Shown one piece after another: positions 20,201 through 28,018 of a stretch of 64,000 bases of DNA (the first letter of the stretch is position 1; the number at the start of each line of letters is the position of its first letter). The translations under genes and the position numbers were made by a program. The stretch is from Marinobacter alexandrii (GTDB lineage Bacteria; Bacteroidota; Bacteroidia; Cytophagales; Cyclobacteriaceae), in contig JBDWTN010000007.1 in NCBI GenBank assembly GCA_039984955.1, forward strand, positions 806,001 through 870,000, read 5' to 3'. Under the pieces are notes generated by a model. The model was given only the letters and a program-made list of their open reading frames with translations. It was not told the origin of the DNA and made no database searches.

Positions 20201-20891
20201 GTTTCCTGAAAGCAAGGTTGTGCAATTAGTGAAATCGGAGAGAAAGAAGTATTTCAAAGGGCGCAATAGAGAAAGATCGAAGGAGATGCCAATGAATTTG
20301 GTAGAGTCAGGACAATCTTATGTTTACTACGCCAAAGGGCTTGTCAATTTCTATGCTCTTCAAGACTATATTTCAGAAGATAGTGTCAATGTAGCACTGA
20401 GACGATTCATTAAAGATTGGGATAGTTTTGATGGCTTGATTAAGAAGCAAACGGATAATTACCCAACCACCATTGACCTCATTAGCTACTTCCGAGATGT
20501 GACTCCTGATAGTCTTCAATATGTGATTAGTGATCTATTCGAGACCATTACTACCTATGAAAATGTAATCAGAGATAGCTGGCATGAATCATCTAATAAT
20601 GGTAAATACTTAGTTAACCTTACTACTGATTTTAAGAAGTATCAAGCAGATAGTTTAGGTATCGATGTACAAGTAAACCTAAATGACTGGATTGAAATTG
20701 GCATCTATGCTGAGGATGAAAATGGCAATGAAGAACTCATTTATTGCAAAAAGCATCTCATTAAAGAATCGCTGAGTGAGTTGCAAATTGAAGTAGATAA
20801 AGAGCCAACAAAAGTGGAAATTGATCCCAAACTCAAACTATTGGATAGAGATATTAGGAATAATGTAAAGACCCTTGAAGAAAAAAGCTGA
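17262..20891 (+). CDS. ABC-2 permease fused to an M1-family metallopeptidase domain
   Basis: 1209 aa. Two ABC-2-type membrane blocks (about 15-265 and 310-580, six hydrophobic helices each) are followed by an extracytoplasmic gluzincin domain (about 620-1209). The zinc motif is HELAHQWWGHQ (H942, E943, H946) with the third ligand E966 in NESLAQ. The usual M1 GAMEN substrate motif is replaced by FPNTVPFSED, so classical aminopeptidase activity is uncertain. This fusion is a recurrent Bacteroidota architecture. With the ATPase upstream it probably moves, and possibly trims, a peptide or lipid substrate at the inner membrane. Confidence 0.88.
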   Translation: MWYEIFKFELKYRARRPDTYIYFIILFLYSIIAVDVIFEGQLDPLKRNAPIVIARTMGIISALFMMVISMIMGVSILRDFDHQMESLMFVNPIKKSDYLLGRFLGSFMVLIFIFISVPLGMAIGDFMPWLDSSKLLPFDAWYYLQPFLFLVIPTLFYGGAIFFVTGALSRKLLVVYTQGFFFLVIYLLSISLAAGAEDLTLTALLEPFTFQSIRISTQAWTTIDRNSLMVPIEGVLLSNRLIWSGIGILALLVGNYFFKFSVIQGKASRKQLTRKQDTSTSTKDLSQIKIPSFRIQHGLKSSLRQLLRHAIFNFKSILKEVPFWTIVLCGTGILVISSFDVGTTFGVDSYPKTYLIVGELMENTILFFLAIVIFYSGELIWKERDAKISDIADALPMSDFIHMAGKFIGLILTYVVIMLVMIIAGISFQASNGYYQFELDVYFSGLFVEIFPFLVLLTFIAFFFQSIVNHKFLGHLVVVIFVFASTLLLAILGLDHGLYSFGGGALQTYSDMNGYGHFLTPYLWFKVYWTLFALLMFVVAVVLFPRGKETQLVKRFKAIKYRLTRPLLSTTIVILTLFSLSGCYIFYNTNVLNEYSSQSDQQLQQVSYEKELKQFEHMPQPKIVDVYLEMELYPSNRNFEAEGYYILTNTEEVPISEIHIQKLPNDQVTLTYVELDGGSNINNQYEWYSYSIHGLVKPLYPGDSIKMKFKQEFTSHGFQQRSGSDIVYNGTFFDNFYFPTIGYNNDIELRDNEDRSAYDLNPKSIKPAIDDPFGLKEGRSDGDGEEINFEIIIGTDGDQTAVAPGYLQKEWKENDRNYYHYKMDKPMSNFYSIVSAEYQVKKDEWKPQTDSLGDKVSLEIYYHEGHEYNLDRMMKGMKSSFDYMSQNFGAYQYQQMRILEVPVYASKAQSFPNTVPFSEDLGFVMNIDDQEDVDMAFYVIAHELAHQWWGHQVNPAHVQGQSMINESLAQYSALMILKNEFPESKVVQLVKSERKKYFKGRNRERSKEMPMNLVESGQSYVYYAKGLVNFYALQDYISEDSVNVALRRFIKDWDSFDGLIKKQTDNYPTTIDLISYFRDVTPDSLQYVISDLFETITTYENVIRDSWHESSNNGKYLVNLTTDFKKYQADSLGIDVQVNLNDWIEIGIYAEDENGNEELIYCKKHLIKESLSELQIEVDKEPTKVEIDPKLKLLDRDIRNNVKTLEEKS

Positions 20892-20903
20892 CGATAATAT
20901 CAT

Positions 20904-20933
20904 AAATGCCTCGGAGAAATCTGAGGCATTTTT
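20904..20933 (+). terminator. Intrinsic terminator after the ABC-M1 fusion gene
   Basis: AAATGCCTC (20904-20912) pairs with GAGGCATTT (20923-20931), and the T-run continues to 20933. It lies 13 bp after the stop codon and closes the ABC operon. Confidence 0.85.
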
Positions 20934-21087
20934 GCACTTAAATATTTTTATTTTCAACTAGCCCAAATCTGACAAGTAAAAGGGGTTTAAGCTCCAAATA
21001 GATAGGTTATTCTATTTAACTGTTTGATTTTTAACCCAATCATCTGATTTAATAATTTATTTATATTGGCTTGTTGTAAATAAAAAT

Positions 21088-21675
21088 TTGCTGGAAAATT
21101 ACAAGCTCGATACTGACAAAAACTCCTTTATTGCCCTCCTAAAAAAAGGGAATAAAATTGCTCTCGAAACACTGTTCAAGCTCTATTATGACAAGCTATT
21201 ACACTTATCAAAAAACTATTTGACTCGAGAGGAAGATGGAGAAGAAATCGTTCAAAATGTATTCCTCAAAATGTGGGAACAACGAGAAAAGCTAAAAGAT
21301 GTATCCAATATCAATAGTTACCTCCATACCATGACCAAAAACGCTTGCTTGGATTATTTGAAGCATGAAAAAGTCAAGCTTGGATATATTGAGCAGAACT
21401 TACTTAACAAAACAACCATTAACTATCAATTCCTCAAAGATGAAGCAGCATCGTTGTTATTAGAAAAGGAGCTTGAACAAAAAATATTGCAAAGTGCCGA
21501 ATTACTTCCTGAAAAATGCAAAGAAGTATTCATGAAAAATAAACTAGAAGGTTTAAAAAGGTCTGAAATTGCTCAAGAATTGGGTATCTCGCTCAAAACA
21601 GTTGACAACCACATCTCCAAAGCGATAAAACACATGAAATTCCAATTAAGGGATTTTCTCACCCTTTTTTTATAA
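21088..21675 (+). CDS. ECF RNA polymerase sigma factor (FecI-like)
   Basis: 195 aa. Region 2 has LFKLYYDKLLHLSKNYLT and EEDGEEIVQNVFLKMWEQRE; region 4 (about 135-185) has LPEKCKEVFMKNKLEGLKRSEIA and ISLKTVDNHISKAIK. No ATG precedes the conserved start, so TTG at 21088 (MLENYKLDTDKNSF) is the best start. The frame is open back to about 21028 without a better codon. It is followed by its FecR anti-sigma factor and a susCD pair, the standard cell-surface-signalling layout. Confidence 0.9.
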   Translation: MLENYKLDTDKNSFIALLKKGNKIALETLFKLYYDKLLHLSKNYLTREEDGEEIVQNVFLKMWEQREKLKDVSNINSYLHTMTKNACLDYLKHEKVKLGYIEQNLLNKTTINYQFLKDEAASLLLEKELEQKILQSAELLPEKCKEVFMKNKLEGLKRSEIAQELGISLKTVDNHISKAIKHMKFQLRDFLTLFL

Positions 21676-21737
21676 AACTTTCACTACCGGATAGGGACAA
21701 ATTTCATTTCAGTCGTCTTTAATGCATAATCCATGTT

Positions 21738-22886
21738 ATGCAAGACCAAGCTATTTTAAAATATCTTAAGGGTATTACCACACAGACAGAAGAAAAAGAG
21801 ATTCAGGATTGGATTTTAGCTTCTGACGAGAATGCCAAAAAATTTAACCTCTTAAAAGCACAGTACATCGCTTCTACTTTTGAAGAGACAACAAAAAAAG
21901 TAGATATAGATAAAAAATTCTCCAGCTTTTTGACAACTATTGACTCTACTCCTACCTACAAATCTCGCAATCTGATTCCTTTTCTGAAGTATGCGGCTAT
22001 GATCAGTATAGTCATTGGATTCGGATTTCTTTATTCTGTAGGTTTTTTCAAAAGTGAAACAGGAAAGCTTGTTATTCCAGAGGAGGCCATCATCCTTAAT
22101 TTGAGTGATCATGAAGCAAAAGTCATTACGTTTCGGCTTAATGCGAAGATAGTAGATGCGAAAGGTAAAGTACTGGGTACTCAATCCGGCAATACCATTA
22201 CTTATCGTAAAAGAGATCCGAATCAAAGTGAAAAGAGCCTGAGCTACAACACACTCAATGTTCCATATGGCAAGAGATTCAAAGTAGTATTGTCTGATGG
22301 CACTCAGGTGCATTTAAACGCTGGTAGTTCTCTGAAATATCCTGTGGAATTTATTCGTGGAAATAATCGTCAGGTATTTTTGGATGGCGAGGCATTCTTT
22401 GATGTAGCAAAAGATTCGGAACACGCATTTATAGTAAATGCAAATGAACTCAATGTAACCGTTCTTGGCACACAATTCAACGTGTCTTCATACCCCGAAG
22501 ATGAATTCATAAGAACAGTATTAGTTGAAGGTTCAGTTAGTCTCTCCGAAGATGAACAGAATCTAAATGCAACAAGACTCAAACCTGGACATCAGGCCAT
22601 CTGGAATAAAGAAGACAAAAACATTTCGATTGAGGAAGTAAGTACTTCGCTTTATACCTCGTGGATTAACGGAAAGATTGTCTTCAGGCATATGCCATTC
22701 AAAAACATTATAAAGAAGCTAGAGCGGCATTACAACGTGGTAATTAATAGCAACAATACGGCGCTAAACGAAGAAACGTTCACTGCCAGTTTTGATATAG
22801 AGACCATCGAACAAGTATTGGAAGCATTTAACAAGAACTATGCTATAGGATATACTATAAAAGACAATCAAATAATTATCAACTAA
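21738..22886 (+). CDS. FecR-family anti-sigma factor
   Basis: 382 aa. The N-terminal cytoplasmic sigma-binding part (about 1-75) has QAILKYLKGITTQTEEKEIQDW. One membrane helix follows (about 76-97, YAAMISIVIGFGFLYSVGFF). The periplasmic FecR domain (about 175-275) has VPYGKRFKVVLSDGTQVHLN, FLDGEAFFDVAKD and VLGTQFNVSSYP. The C-terminal DUF4974 domain (about 300-382) has FRHMPFKNIIKKLERHYNV. It relays substrate binding at the STN domain of the SusC partner to the sigma factor. Confidence 0.92.
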   Translation: MQDQAILKYLKGITTQTEEKEIQDWILASDENAKKFNLLKAQYIASTFEETTKKVDIDKKFSSFLTTIDSTPTYKSRNLIPFLKYAAMISIVIGFGFLYSVGFFKSETGKLVIPEEAIILNLSDHEAKVITFRLNAKIVDAKGKVLGTQSGNTITYRKRDPNQSEKSLSYNTLNVPYGKRFKVVLSDGTQVHLNAGSSLKYPVEFIRGNNRQVFLDGEAFFDVAKDSEHAFIVNANELNVTVLGTQFNVSSYPEDEFIRTVLVEGSVSLSEDEQNLNATRLKPGHQAIWNKEDKNISIEEVSTSLYTSWINGKIVFRHMPFKNIIKKLERHYNVVINSNNTALNEETFTASFDIETIEQVLEAFNKNYAIGYTIKDNQIIIN

Positions 22887-23058
22887 ACTAAAAAGAACAC
22901 TTATGAAGTAGAAAATGACAACTAATTAAAAAAACGGTCACACGCTTTGTCCCAGAATCGGAAACGATGAAAAGGGATAAAAAAATCGGAAAATGCTGGA
23001 ACATTTCCCGACTATATAAGTGATCGAAATTCATCAATCACAAACCAAATACAAAAGT

Positions 23059-26000
23059 ATGAAAATTTTTATAGAGCTACTGAAGCTCACTCCTTTTCGA
23101 TTTAAAATCGATTTAAAAATGAAACTTACTTCTCTCTTAATCTTAAGCTCGCTATTTCAGGTCTACGCCAGTGATACATTTGGACAAAAGACCATTGTCA
23201 CCATGGATCTTGAAGATGTGAGCGTAGAGAAGGTATTAAGTAAAATAGAGTCTCTCACAGAGTTCAAATTCCTTTACAACGACAAAGAGGTTGACTATAG
23301 GAGAAAAGTCTCCGTAGTAGCGAAAGAAGAATATCTTTCAGACATTCTCGAAAAACTATTCGAAAACACAAATACAACCTTTGAAATCTTCGAAGAGCAG
23401 ATTGTATTAAAACGAAAGCCACCTGCAAAAAAGGAAATCGTTCTAGTAACTATATCAGGAAAAGTGACTAGTGAGGATGGTGAAGGATTGCCGGGAGCAA
23501 GTATTCAAATAAAAGGTACCCTAAATGGCGTTCAGACAGACATTGATGGAAACTTTAGAATTGAAGCTGAAAAAGGTGCCATATTATCTATTTCGTATGT
23601 AGGTTTCGTGTCTACTGAAGTAGTCGTTGATGATAGAACATTCATCAATGTGGTGCTGCTTGCAGATTTGGCCCGACTAGGAGAGGTCGTCGTTGTAGGA
23701 TATGGAACTACGACAAAAGAAGCGTTGACGGGCTCTGTAGGTACTGTGGAGGCAAAAAGAATAGCTAACCAGGTGCCGACAGTTAATTTAGACTATGCAC
23801 TGCAAGGTCAGGTCTCTGGCGTATATATTTCAAGCGCCACTGGTCAGCCAGGTGCTGCATCCAGGGTAAGAATACGTGGTACGTCTTCTTTATTCGGGTC
23901 TAACCAGCCTCTATATGTCATAGATGGAATACCTGTAGTGCCAAATAGCAACATCCCTGTTGGAGGCGCTGAAGGTGGAAGGTTAGGAGATCAACTGGAT
24001 CAACAAGGTATAAGTACGCCTTTGGGTAATATCAACAATGCAGATGTTGAATCCATAAGTGTATTGAAAGATGCGTCAGCAGCCGCCATATATGGTTCTC
24101 GAGCTGCCAATGGTGTCATTATTATCAACACAAAAAAAGGAACCTATGCATCTGCACCAAAATTTAATGTTGACTTTTCAATTAGTTCACAAGAGGCTAA
24201 TACGCTAACGGTACTCAATGCAGCACAATTTAAGCAGGTCTGGACCACTGCTGTTGAAAACGGCAGTTCTGCTGATATATTCGCAACCAGTATTTTAGAC
24301 GAAAGTTATTTTGGTGATGCAGACACTAACTGGGAAGATGAGATCAGCCCAGGCAATCCACTTACTACTACCTTCAATATCAATGTAGTTGGAGGGTCAG
24401 AAAAAACGCGATACAGCACATCTGTTGGCATCAATAATCAGGATGGAGTCTATGATGGGATTGGTTTTGATCGCTACTCATTTAACCTAAACCTCGACAC
24501 TGAGATGAATGAAGTTTGGACGTTTGGATCTAAACTTAATCTATCTCATACAGATCAAAACTCAGCTGACAGATCATTGACTCAGTTGACCTATGATTTC
24601 AGACCAGATCTACCTGTTTATGATGAGGAAGGTAATTTTTCATTTTCACCTCAGTATACTCAAGAAAACCCTGTTGCAAGGTTAAAATCATCAACAAGTA
24701 ATAAAACGCTACTTGTTTTAGGTTCCTTTTATACTCAACTAAAAATAGCAGAAGGGTTACATGTCAAAACTCTTTTTGGCATGAACTACAATGCTGGAAA
24801 TCAAAAAGCATTCTACCCAAGATTCACCTCAAGAGGAGGCTGGGACAGAAGATTTGGTGATGGTGATGGATATGCTCAAGAAAGTAGAAGCAGGTTCACA
24901 AACGTATTATGGCAAAATACTCTGACCTATGACAAGATCATAAATGAACACAACATAAATACAGTAGTTGGTGCGTCTTTCGAAAAAGCCAGTACTTCAA
25001 ACAACAAAACATGGGGTGAAGGATTCTCCAATGATGTATTGAGCAACATTTCCAATGCAACCGTGTTTACCAATGGTTCGTCGGACGAAAATGGCTCTGG
25101 GCTAGCCTCTTATTTTGGACGAATGAATTATGGATATGATAATAAATACTTACTTACACTATCAGCCAGAGTAGATGGCTCTTCAAAGTTTGCTGTAAAT
25201 AATAAGTATGCCTTTTTTCCAGCTGCAGCAGTCGCATGGAGGGTTTCTGAGGAACCCTTTCTATCTGGAATAAGACCTATCGATGAACTCAAGTTGCGAA
25301 CAAGTATTGGTAGAACAGGCCAGCAAGACTTTGGCCCTTATGTGTGGAGAACATTGTTTGAATCTTCCAATTATGGAGGAGAGCCTTCAGTCATCTTATC
25401 TCAACTTGGGAATGATCAATTAAAATGGGAAACAACTGATCAATTTGATGTTGGTATAGACGTTACACTGTTTGAAGGTAGGCTATCGGGTGTATTCAAT
25501 TATTACTCTAAAGAAACTCATGATGCCCTTTTCACCGCCATCACGCCAGGAAGTACCGGAACTGGTAGAGTCATAGCAAATGTTGGAGATACCAAGAACA
25601 CAGGGATTGAGATAGAAATTAGAGGAGACATTATAGATAAGCCCAATCTCAATTGGAATGTCTCTTTTAATATCAGCAAAAATCGAAATGAACTCACAGC
25701 CATTTCTGATGACTTCAAGGATGAAGATGGATTTCTTACCGGATTCGGAGGCGGAGGAAGACTTAGAAAAGGAAGTCCTATCGGTCTGATCTATGGATAT
25801 GTAGCTGAAGGAATCATTCAGACGCAAGAAGAAATTGACGCCCTGAATACCTCCTCCCCTACGGGATTCTATCAAGATGATGAGACATCCCCCGGTGATT
25901 TGTTGTTCAGAGACATAACAGGTCCTGATGGAGTTCCTGATGGAGTCATTACTAATCTAGATCAGCAGGTAATTGGAGATACCCAACCGGACTTTTTTGG

Positions 26001-26499
26001 AGGTTTTAACAGTGAGTTGAGTTACAAAGGGTTTACCCTATCTGCATTCTTCACTTACTCAATTGGTAACAATCTGGAAGCATTTGCTCTGGCAAGAAGT
26101 CAAAACTTCGCCAGTACATTCATTGGTGAGAACAAAGTAATTGATGTTTTGAATGCCTGGACACCTGAAAACAGTTCCAGTGACATTCCTAGAAGTGTAT
26201 ACCGGGACCCGAACAACAACGATCGCACATCAAGTCATTACGTTTATGATGCGTCCTATGTAAGGTTGAAAACACTTAGCTTGAGATATTCACTACCTTC
26301 TCAGCTAACAACTAAAATGGGCATCATAAATAGCGCCTCGATCTATTTTGCAGCTCAAAATCTGTTTACAATCACCAACTATCCTGGTGCAGATCCAGAA
26401 GCTTCCAACTTATTCAACAACGATATAAGTTCAGGGAGAGACAACAATCGCTTTCCAATAGCAAGGGTATTTACTACAGGAATAAACATCGGTTTTTAA
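23059..26499 (+). CDS. SusC/RagA-family TonB-dependent receptor with STN domain
   Basis: 1146 aa from ATG 23059; an in-frame GTG at 23020 adds 13 residues without improving the signal peptide. The signal region MKIFIELLKLTPFRFKID then MKLTSLLILSSLFQVYAS is followed by an STN domain (TIVTMDLEDVSVEKVLSKIE). Next are a CarboxypepD_reg domain (ISGKVTSEDGEGLPGASIQI), a TonB plug with VVVVGYGTTTKEALTGSV, IRGTSSL and LYVIDGIPVV, and a long outer-membrane barrel. The STN domain marks it as the signalling receptor of the adjacent FecR/sigma pair. Confidence 0.95.
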   Translation: MKIFIELLKLTPFRFKIDLKMKLTSLLILSSLFQVYASDTFGQKTIVTMDLEDVSVEKVLSKIESLTEFKFLYNDKEVDYRRKVSVVAKEEYLSDILEKLFENTNTTFEIFEEQIVLKRKPPAKKEIVLVTISGKVTSEDGEGLPGASIQIKGTLNGVQTDIDGNFRIEAEKGAILSISYVGFVSTEVVVDDRTFINVVLLADLARLGEVVVVGYGTTTKEALTGSVGTVEAKRIANQVPTVNLDYALQGQVSGVYISSATGQPGAASRVRIRGTSSLFGSNQPLYVIDGIPVVPNSNIPVGGAEGGRLGDQLDQQGISTPLGNINNADVESISVLKDASAAAIYGSRAANGVIIINTKKGTYASAPKFNVDFSISSQEANTLTVLNAAQFKQVWTTAVENGSSADIFATSILDESYFGDADTNWEDEISPGNPLTTTFNINVVGGSEKTRYSTSVGINNQDGVYDGIGFDRYSFNLNLDTEMNEVWTFGSKLNLSHTDQNSADRSLTQLTYDFRPDLPVYDEEGNFSFSPQYTQENPVARLKSSTSNKTLLVLGSFYTQLKIAEGLHVKTLFGMNYNAGNQKAFYPRFTSRGGWDRRFGDGDGYAQESRSRFTNVLWQNTLTYDKIINEHNINTVVGASFEKASTSNNKTWGEGFSNDVLSNISNATVFTNGSSDENGSGLASYFGRMNYGYDNKYLLTLSARVDGSSKFAVNNKYAFFPAAAVAWRVSEEPFLSGIRPIDELKLRTSIGRTGQQDFGPYVWRTLFESSNYGGEPSVILSQLGNDQLKWETTDQFDVGIDVTLFEGRLSGVFNYYSKETHDALFTAITPGSTGTGRVIANVGDTKNTGIEIEIRGDIIDKPNLNWNVSFNISKNRNELTAISDDFKDEDGFLTGFGGGGRLRKGSPIGLIYGYVAEGIIQTQEEIDALNTSSPTGFYQDDETSPGDLLFRDITGPDGVPDGVITNLDQQVIGDTQPDFFGGFNSELSYKGFTLSAFFTYSIGNNLEAFALARSQNFASTFIGENKVIDVLNAWTPENSSSDIPRSVYRDPNNNDRTSSHYVYDASYVRLKTLSLRYSLPSQLTTKMGIINSASIYFAAQNLFTITNYPGADPEASNLFNNDISSGRDNNRFPIARVFTTGINIGF

Positions 26500-26515
26500 T
26501 CATAAAATAAGAATC

Positions 26516-27868
26516 ATGAAAAAAATATCAATATATATAGCAGTCCTATTTTTAATCACAGCCTGTGAAATAACAGATGTACTAGAAAATGATCCGCCAA
26601 ACAATCTGGTACCAGAAAATGTCATTCTAGAGGAAAAAGATGCTGAAGCACTATTAAATGGTGTTTATAGTTTAATTATATCCAGAGTGAGTGCTTCCTA
26701 TTATATGGACTATGAGCACATTCCGAGTGCTCTTATTGGCTCAATGAGTCGATCGGGAGCAGGGGTTAGCCATGATCAAATAAGGGAGAATGACCTTTTG
26801 TTTGACAATTCTATTATTAAGAATTTTTGGACAGCCTTTTACAGAGTTATGGATCAAGCAAATAACGTCATTACCTTGACTTCTGAGTTTCCAGATAATG
26901 AATTTTCTGGCAATAACAAGGCAGAAATTTTAGGCGAAGCTCGTTTTTTAAGAGCTATGGCCACCTTTGATGTCTTAAGATACTATGGTCAGTTTTATGA
27001 TCAGTCTAGCAATCTGGGAATAGTGCTCAGAACCGAACCTTCGAATTTTGTAACAAGATCCAAAGAAAGAAGTACAGTAGCAGCATGTTATGAACAGATC
27101 CTATCGGATCTGGATTTTGCCATTGAAAATGCTCCTGACTTCTCGGTTACCTTTAGAGCTTCAAAGACTGCAGCAAAAGCGCTAAAAGCCAGAGTTTTAT
27201 TGTTTCAAGGAGCATATGCCGAAGCTGCAGCACTAGCCGGCGAAGTAATAATGGATGGCACCAGAGATCTTGAAGCAGATTTTGCTTCTGTTTTCAGTAC
27301 TGGCCTAAATTCATCAGAAATGATTTTCATGACACATAGAGATGAAAACTCCGATACTGACCAAAATAACAGAAAACGTTTTTATACAGGTAGAGCTGGC
27401 ACAATGTGGTTTGAAACTTTGATGACAGGTGATCCTAGGCAGCCACTGACGTATACCAGCATTACATCAGCGGTAGGTCTGAAAGTGAATAATGTGGCCA
27501 ACTTTCGGCCAACTTATTACATAAGGCTTGCTGAAATGTATTTAATTCAAGCAGAAGGGTTGGCATTTAGTGGAGCTACGCTAGCAGACAGTAAAGCACC
27601 TTTGGATATCATCCGTAATCGTGCAGGAATTGGCGACTCTCCTGCACTCACGATAGAAGATCTTCGTGATGATATCTTTGATGAAATTGTGAGAGAGCTT
27701 GCATTTGAGAATGGTAGCGAATGGTTCGCAGCTATCCGCTTTGATAAAGCAATGACACTGAAGCCTTCCATTACAAGTGTTAATCAATACATACTTCCGA
27801 TACCAGAGGAAGAGATAAACGGAAACGGCAATATTTCATTAACCGATCAAAATCCTGGTTACGAATAG
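26516..27868 (+). CDS. SusD/RagB-family nutrient-binding lipoprotein
   Basis: 450 aa. The lipobox is FLITACEITD (Cys at about residue 17). The TPR-like SusD fold shows in EILGEARFLRAMATFDVLRYYG, KAAAKALKARVLLFQGAYAEAA (about 220) and the C-terminal YIRLAEMYLIQAEGLAFSG and RELAFENGSEWFAAIRFDK. It caps the SusC barrel at the cell surface. It starts 16 bp after susC. With no glycosidase in the cluster and an M16 protease downstream, a peptide substrate is more likely than a glycan. Confidence 0.94.
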   Translation: MKKISIYIAVLFLITACEITDVLENDPPNNLVPENVILEEKDAEALLNGVYSLIISRVSASYYMDYEHIPSALIGSMSRSGAGVSHDQIRENDLLFDNSIIKNFWTAFYRVMDQANNVITLTSEFPDNEFSGNNKAEILGEARFLRAMATFDVLRYYGQFYDQSSNLGIVLRTEPSNFVTRSKERSTVAACYEQILSDLDFAIENAPDFSVTFRASKTAAKALKARVLLFQGAYAEAAALAGEVIMDGTRDLEADFASVFSTGLNSSEMIFMTHRDENSDTDQNNRKRFYTGRAGTMWFETLMTGDPRQPLTYTSITSAVGLKVNNVANFRPTYYIRLAEMYLIQAEGLAFSGATLADSKAPLDIIRNRAGIGDSPALTIEDLRDDIFDEIVRELAFENGSEWFAAIRFDKAMTLKPSITSVNQYILPIPEEEINGNGNISLTDQNPGYE

Positions 27869-28018
27869 AATTTACTCTTCATATTTTAAGTAGAGAATGG
27901 CATTCCTGCTTACCGGCGGGGGTGTCATTATTTAAAACTGAATATCTGAATTTATACCATCGTCTTCAGTCATTCAACTGGCAATAAAAATTTGTAAGAC
28001 ATTCATAAATCTCACACA

